This document shows, one piece after another, positions 14,437 to 18,257 of a stretch of 18,257 bases of DNA. The stretch is from Deltaproteobacteria bacterium (GTDB lineage: Bacteria > Desulfobacterota > Desulfomonilia > UBA1062). The notes beneath the pieces were generated by a model that worked only from the letters and a program-made list of their open reading frames with translations, was not told where the DNA came from and did no database searches. Position 1 is the stretch's first letter, and every line of letters starts with the position of its first letter. A program made the position numbers and the translations under genes. Location: positions 1 to 18,257 of the forward strand of contig JAFGTK010000112.1 in NCBI GenBank assembly GCA_016934135.1, in the 5' to 3' direction.

Positions 14437-15438
14437 ATGCTCATAGCAGGCGATGTAGGAGGTACCAAGACAAATCTTGGAATATACGAACTGACCGGGG
14501 AAGCGAACAGGCCGGTAGTCGAGGCTACACTTCCCAGTGCACAGTATGACAGCCTGGAATCTCTTGTTTCCGAATTCCTTAAAAGTACTGGTTTTAAACC
14601 CGAATACGCCGTATTCGGCGTGGCCGGTCCCATTATGGGATCAAGGGCAACAATCACGAACCTGCATTGGATAATCGAAGAGGATCAGATCAAGAAAGAA
14701 CTCGGCCTGAAAACTGTCCGGCTTCTCAATGACCTGCAGGCAATCGCGTACGGCATTGCCGAACTCGAAGAAGAAGATCTGTTTACCCTGAATCAGGGCA
14801 GTAATACTACTTATGGTCCCATAGCCGTCATTGCCCCGGGAACCGGGCTGGGCGAGGCATATATAACCCGGAGCACGTCGTCACGTCATGTTGCTCATGC
14901 TTCCGAAGGGGGACATGCAGACTTTGGACCTACTGATGCCCTGGAGATAAGACTGCTCTCTTATATGCTGGAGCACTATGAACATGTAAGCTACGAACGT
15001 ATCTGTTCAGGGATAGGCATCCCCAATATCTACAGCTTTCTCAGAGAAAAGGAATCGTACGAGGAACCGGCATGGTTTTCTTCCAGGCTGTCCAGTGCAG
15101 CTGACAAAACAGCGATGATCATATCCGCAGCACTTGATACCACAACTCCGTGCGAGCTGTGCTCGAAAACCCTGAATCTCTTCCTCTCCATCCTTGGGTC
15201 AGAGGCAGGCAACCTGGCATTGAAGGTAATGGCAACAGGCGGGGTGTATCTGGGAGGCGGCATCCCTCCGAAGGTCATATCCGCCTTCCCGGGCAGCCCC
15301 TTCATGAAGTCATTTACCAAAAAAGGTCGGCTGTCCCATGTTCTGGAACAAATCCCTGTCCATGTCATTCTCAATCCTAAAGCCGCGCTTACGGGCGCAG
15401 CCCTGTTCGGGCTGGAATATCTTTGTTCCCCTGAATAA
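14437..15438 (+). CDS. glk: glucokinase (Glk family)
   Basis: Glucokinase phosphorylates glucose with ATP to glucose 6-phosphate. This is the bacterial Glk family, not the ROK family. The start is set at ATG 14437, giving 333 residues beginning MLIAGDVGGTKTNLGIYE, which is the usual position of the phosphate-1 motif; an upstream TTG (14416) and GTG (14431) would add residues not normally present. AGGCAGGTG provides the ribosome site. Other family blocks are FGVAGPI, LLNDLQAIAYGI with catalytic base D99, VIAPGTGLGEA, EGGHADFGP, VSYERICSGIGIPNIYSFL, TGGVYLGGGIPPK and the C-terminal KGRLSHVLEQIPVHVI. No zinc-binding CxCGxxGCxE motif is present, again excluding ROK. Only 14 bp separate it from transketolase, so the two are almost surely co-transcribed. 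Confidence 0.95.
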   Translation: MLIAGDVGGTKTNLGIYELTGEANRPVVEATLPSAQYDSLESLVSEFLKSTGFKPEYAVFGVAGPIMGSRATITNLHWIIEEDQIKKELGLKTVRLLNDLQAIAYGIAELEEEDLFTLNQGSNTTYGPIAVIAPGTGLGEAYITRSTSSRHVAHASEGGHADFGPTDALEIRLLSYMLEHYEHVSYERICSGIGIPNIYSFLREKESYEEPAWFSSRLSSAADKTAMIISAALDTTTPCELCSKTLNLFLSILGSEAGNLALKVMATGGVYLGGGIPPKVISAFPGSPFMKSFTKKGRLSHVLEQIPVHVILNPKAALTGAALFGLEYLCSPE

Positions 15439-15452
15439 GAGGAAAACCGGAC

Positions 15453-17522
15453 ATGGCAATGCAGAATTCATTTGATGACCGCTGCATCAACACCCTCAGA
15501 TTTCTCGCAGCCGATGCAATACAGAAGGCAGATTCCGGGCACCCGGGCATGCCGATGGGTGCCGCGTCAATGGCCTATATCCTCTGGATGAAACACCTCA
15601 GGCATAATCCCGCAAACCCTTCATGGCCGGACAGAGACCGCTTCATCCTTTCGGCCGGCCATGGCTCCATGCTGCTCTATGCACTGCTGCACCTGACCGG
15701 ATACGACCTGTCCATGGAGGATATTCAGTCCTTCAGGCAGTGGGGGAGCAGGACACCAGGCCATCCCGAGAGTCATATCACCCCGGGTGTCGAGGCAACG
15801 ACAGGCCCTCTTGGCCAGGGAATCGGCAATGCCGTGGGCATGGCCATGGCCGAGGCCCACCTTGCAGCATGCTTTAACAGACAGGGGCACTACGTGGTAG
15901 ATCACTGCACCTATGTGATAGCAGGCGACGGCGATCTCATGGAAGGTGTTGCATCAGAAGCGTGTTCGATTGCAGGCCATCTGGGGCTGGGAAAACTCAT
16001 TGTTCTCTACGACAGCAACAGGATATCACTGTCAGGCTCCACCCATCTCAGTTTTACTGAGGATGTCGCCGCCAGGTTCGAGGCATACGGATGGCACACA
16101 GTCCTGGTGACCGACGGAAATGATCTTACAGCAATCAATATTGCTCTGATCTCAGCACAGCAGGAGAAAAAAAGGCCGTCTCTTATAGTGGTGAACACAA
16201 TAATCGGCTTTGGCTCACCAGGCAGGCAGGGAACATTCAAGGCACACGGGAGCCCGCTGGGGATAGAGGAATTACTCGCAGCAAAAAAGGAGCTCGGATG
16301 GGATACTGACAAGGAATTCTTTATCCCGGAAGATGTCCTTCGCCATTTCCGTACATCCCTTGATGCCGGCAGATCGATCCAGGCTGAATGGGAAAAGGAT
16401 TTTGAACGTTACCGAAGATCCTACCCTGAACTTGCAGATGATTTTCTCAGGAGAAACAGCTCAACACTTCCTCATGACTGGGATACGGTGATCAGGGAAT
16501 ATGTTCCTCAAAAAACCGCACAGTCAACGAGGAAATCTTCAGAAACCATTCTCCAGGCCCTTGCAGGAAAGATCCCCGAGCTTATAGGCGGCTCGGCAGA
16601 TCTCAACCCCTCAACCTTTACCTGGCTGAAGGGATATGGCGATTTCGAATCAAAAGGCATATCAAAAGAAGGGGTACAGGGTACAGTAGGTCCCGGATGG
16701 GATTACACCGGAAGAAATATCCATTTCGGGGTGAGGGAACACGCCATGGGTGCCATTGCCGCGGGCATGTCTCTTCACGGGGGGACAATCCCGTATACTG
16801 CGACATTCCTGAGCTTTGCAGACTATATGCGTCCCCCTATCAGGCTTGCCTGCCTGTCTGGAATCCGCATGATCTGCGTCTTCACTCACGACAGTATAGG
16901 CCTGGGTGAAGACGGGCCTACCCATCAGCCGGTCGAGCAGATCATGTCGCTTCGATCAATACCGAATCTTACCGTAGTCCGTCCTGCAGATGCATTGGAA
17001 ACCGCATATGCCTGGAAGATTGCACTGGGTACGTCCCAGAGCCCCACTGCGCTCGTTCTGACCCGCCAGGATGTACCTGTTCTGGACAGAAAGGAATGCG
17101 CCCGGGCCGAACTGACCGAACGCGGCGCCTATATCCTCTGGGAATCCGGGCAAGGTAAGCCGGATATTATTCTCATGGCCACTGGATCGGAGGTTCATAT
17201 AGCCTTGGAGGCAGGCAGAAGACTTGCTGCTGCCGGAACGGCTGTCAGGGTGGTATCCATGCCGAGCTGGGAGATATTCGACCGGCAGAATGCACTCTAC
17301 AGGCAGGAAGTCCTTCCCGGGGAGATACGCTCACGTGTGGCAGTAGAAGCAGGGATCACACTGGGATGGGAACACTATGTAGGGCTGGACGGTGCTGTTG
17401 TAGGCATGAAGGGATTCGGGGCCAGCGCACCTGCCAGCGTCCTGTTTGAAAAATTCGGCATCACTGCAGAACATGTTGTTGAGGCTGCACAGGGTGTACT
17501 TTCTCTCAGGAAGAAACAATGA
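15453..17522 (+). CDS. tkt: transketolase
   Basis: Transketolase moves two-carbon units between sugar phosphates in the non-oxidative pentose phosphate pathway, using thiamine diphosphate and a divalent metal. It is full length at 689 residues, with both halves in one chain (archaea and some bacteria split them). N-terminal signature SGHPGMPMGAASM (about 28-40), FILSAGHGSMLLYALLHLTGY, GPLGQGIGNAVGMA, and the cofactor/metal motif from GDGDLMEG (158-165) to YDSN189. The pyrimidine domain has VREHAMGAIAAGM with catalytic E429 and THDSIGLGEDGPTHQPVEQ, followed by a complete C-terminal domain. AGAGGA lies about 10 nt before ATG 15453. It follows glk by 14 bp, and transaldolase starts 106 bp after its stop, so the three form a sugar-phosphate group. 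Confidence 0.97.
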   Translation: MAMQNSFDDRCINTLRFLAADAIQKADSGHPGMPMGAASMAYILWMKHLRHNPANPSWPDRDRFILSAGHGSMLLYALLHLTGYDLSMEDIQSFRQWGSRTPGHPESHITPGVEATTGPLGQGIGNAVGMAMAEAHLAACFNRQGHYVVDHCTYVIAGDGDLMEGVASEACSIAGHLGLGKLIVLYDSNRISLSGSTHLSFTEDVAARFEAYGWHTVLVTDGNDLTAINIALISAQQEKKRPSLIVVNTIIGFGSPGRQGTFKAHGSPLGIEELLAAKKELGWDTDKEFFIPEDVLRHFRTSLDAGRSIQAEWEKDFERYRRSYPELADDFLRRNSSTLPHDWDTVIREYVPQKTAQSTRKSSETILQALAGKIPELIGGSADLNPSTFTWLKGYGDFESKGISKEGVQGTVGPGWDYTGRNIHFGVREHAMGAIAAGMSLHGGTIPYTATFLSFADYMRPPIRLACLSGIRMICVFTHDSIGLGEDGPTHQPVEQIMSLRSIPNLTVVRPADALETAYAWKIALGTSQSPTALVLTRQDVPVLDRKECARAELTERGAYILWESGQGKPDIILMATGSEVHIALEAGRRLAAAGTAVRVVSMPSWEIFDRQNALYRQEVLPGEIRSRVAVEAGITLGWEHYVGLDGAVVGMKGFGASAPASVLFEKFGITAEHVVEAAQGVLSLRKKQ

Positions 17523-17563
17523 GTGAGAATGATGATAGCTCTCTAAGATCAACTTGTGGTTCC

Positions 17564-17573
17564 ATTCATGAAT
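17564..17573. repeat. small dyad with flanking direct repeats upstream of tal
   Basis: The 10-bp palindrome ATTCATGAAT is flanked by two copies of CTTGTG (17553-17558 and 17574-17579), 21 bp apart, or two helical turns. It lies in the 106-bp tkt-tal gap, and could be a regulator site or chance. No terminator is evident in this gap, so read-through from glk-tkt into tal is likely. Confidence 0.25.
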
Positions 17574-17628
17574 CTTGTGAGGTATAGAAGATGCCGCAAT
17601 CATATATAATTCGAAAAGGAGCATGAAC

Positions 17629-18257
17629 ATGACGAAACTCCATGAGCTGGCCTCCATAGGACAGGCAATATGGTTCGATTACATTCGAAGAACCCTCATC
17701 ACTTCAGGGGAACTTCTCTCTCTCATTGACCAGGGGGTTCGCGGAGTCACCTCAAACCCTACAATATTCGAGAAGGCAATCGCCGGAAGTGCTGATTATG
17801 ACGAGGACCTTAAAGAGCTGGTAAAGACCGGCAACTCTATAGACGAGATCTATGAGAATCTTGCCGCCTGGGATATCGCACATACAGCGGATCTGTTCCT
17901 CCCGCTTTATGAAGAGTCAAAGGGCCTTGACGGATATGTAAGCCTGGAAGTGAGCCCTACCCTTGCATACGATACAGAGCGTACCATCAGCGAGGCAAGA
18001 AGGCTGTTTAAGACGCTGAACCGCCCAAACGTCATGATCAAGGTTCCTGCTACTGCCCAGGGCATTCCAGCCATAGAGACACTCATTGGTGATGGCATCA
18101 ACGTCAATGTTACCCTGCTGTTTTCTGTACGGAATTACGAGGATGTGGCCTGGGCATATGTAGCAGGCCTTGAAAGGCTCGCTCAAAGCGGCAAAGACCT
18201 CGGCGGGGTTGCTTCAGTGGCATCGTTCTTTGTCAGCAGGGTCGATTCCTCTGTGGA
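17629..18257 (+). CDS. tal: transaldolase, 5' part (runs off the window)
   Basis: Transaldolase transfers a dihydroxyacetone unit between sugar phosphates through a Schiff base. The 209 visible residues begin MTKLHELASIGQAIWFDYIRR, typical of the long-type transaldolases, which in some bacteria are fused to glucose-6-phosphate isomerase; whether this one is fused cannot be seen. Signature SNPTIFEKAI follows, then VSLEVSPTLAYDT and VMIKVPAT with Schiff-base lysine K138, then a NVNVTLLFS strand and GGVASVASFFVSRVD. ATG 17629 is preferred because AAGGAG lies 7 nt upstream; an in-frame ATG at 17623 is only one base from that site. Position after glk-tkt supports joint function in hexose/pentose interconversion. 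Confidence 0.95.
   Translation, partial: MTKLHELASIGQAIWFDYIRRTLITSGELLSLIDQGVRGVTSNPTIFEKAIAGSADYDEDLKELVKTGNSIDEIYENLAAWDIAHTADLFLPLYEESKGLDGYVSLEVSPTLAYDTERTISEARRLFKTLNRPNVMIKVPATAQGIPAIETLIGDGINVNVTLLFSVRNYEDVAWAYVAGLERLAQSGKDLGGVASVASFFVSRVDSSV

Noticed and set aside
17605..17610. TATAAT just before transaldolase as a separate tal promoter
   Set aside because: The transcription start would fall within the ribosome site, and no -35 lies at 16-18 bp; probably coincidence.

Overview
The window looks like an ordinary chromosomal segment from a motile, Gram-negative, probably anaerobic bacterium. This rests on an outer-membrane-type lipoprotein signal, chemotaxis-type sensory genes, a thiolase plus 3-hydroxyacyl-CoA dehydrogenase pair, and several multi-domain signalling proteins. 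The style fits Desulfobacterota (former Deltaproteobacteria), including syntrophs, or a related phylum such as Nitrospirota. That placement is inference from gene style only. I see no mobile elements, CRISPR arrays, tRNA or rRNA genes.

Layout. (1) 1-1770, plus strand: the 3' end of enolase, a 24-bp perfect GC-rich palindrome (likely terminator), then an ApbE-type flavin transferase with an N-terminal membrane anchor. (2) 1867-4124, minus strand: an HD-domain metal phosphohydrolase, a 96-residue protein of unknown function, and a CheY-like receiver fused to a CheX-like phosphatase domain. (3) 4267-6367, plus strand: acetyl-CoA acetyltransferase and 3-hydroxybutyryl-CoA dehydrogenase, closed by a hairpin that probably terminates from both sides. 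(4) 6490-11180: a six-TM methyl-accepting chemotaxis protein (minus), divergent from a soluble triple-PAS hybrid histidine kinase (plus). (5) 11241-14051, minus strand: a 936-residue lipoprotein with six PKD/Ig-like repeats followed by seven RCC1-type propeller repeats. (6) 14437-18257, plus strand: glucokinase, transketolase and the 5' part of transaldolase, a glycolysis/pentose-phosphate group.

How they fit. The metabolic genes cover sugar entry and C5/C7 rearrangement (glk, tkt, tal), lower glycolysis (eno) and C4 acyl-CoA interconversion (thiolase, hbd). The sensory genes are scattered rather than arranged as a che operon. Two of them, the receiver-CheX protein and the chemoreceptor, each carry a sigma-28-like GCCGAT(A/T)A element close to the start codon, and the chemoreceptor ends in a CheR-tethering-type pentapeptide. 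Both suggest these orphan genes feed a flagellar chemotaxis system encoded elsewhere.

Most of the window is conventional. The points most worth a second look are the receiver-CheX fusion with its candidate flagellar promoter, the PKD-RCC1 lipoprotein, the unrecognised 96-residue protein, and the repeat-rich leader of glk.
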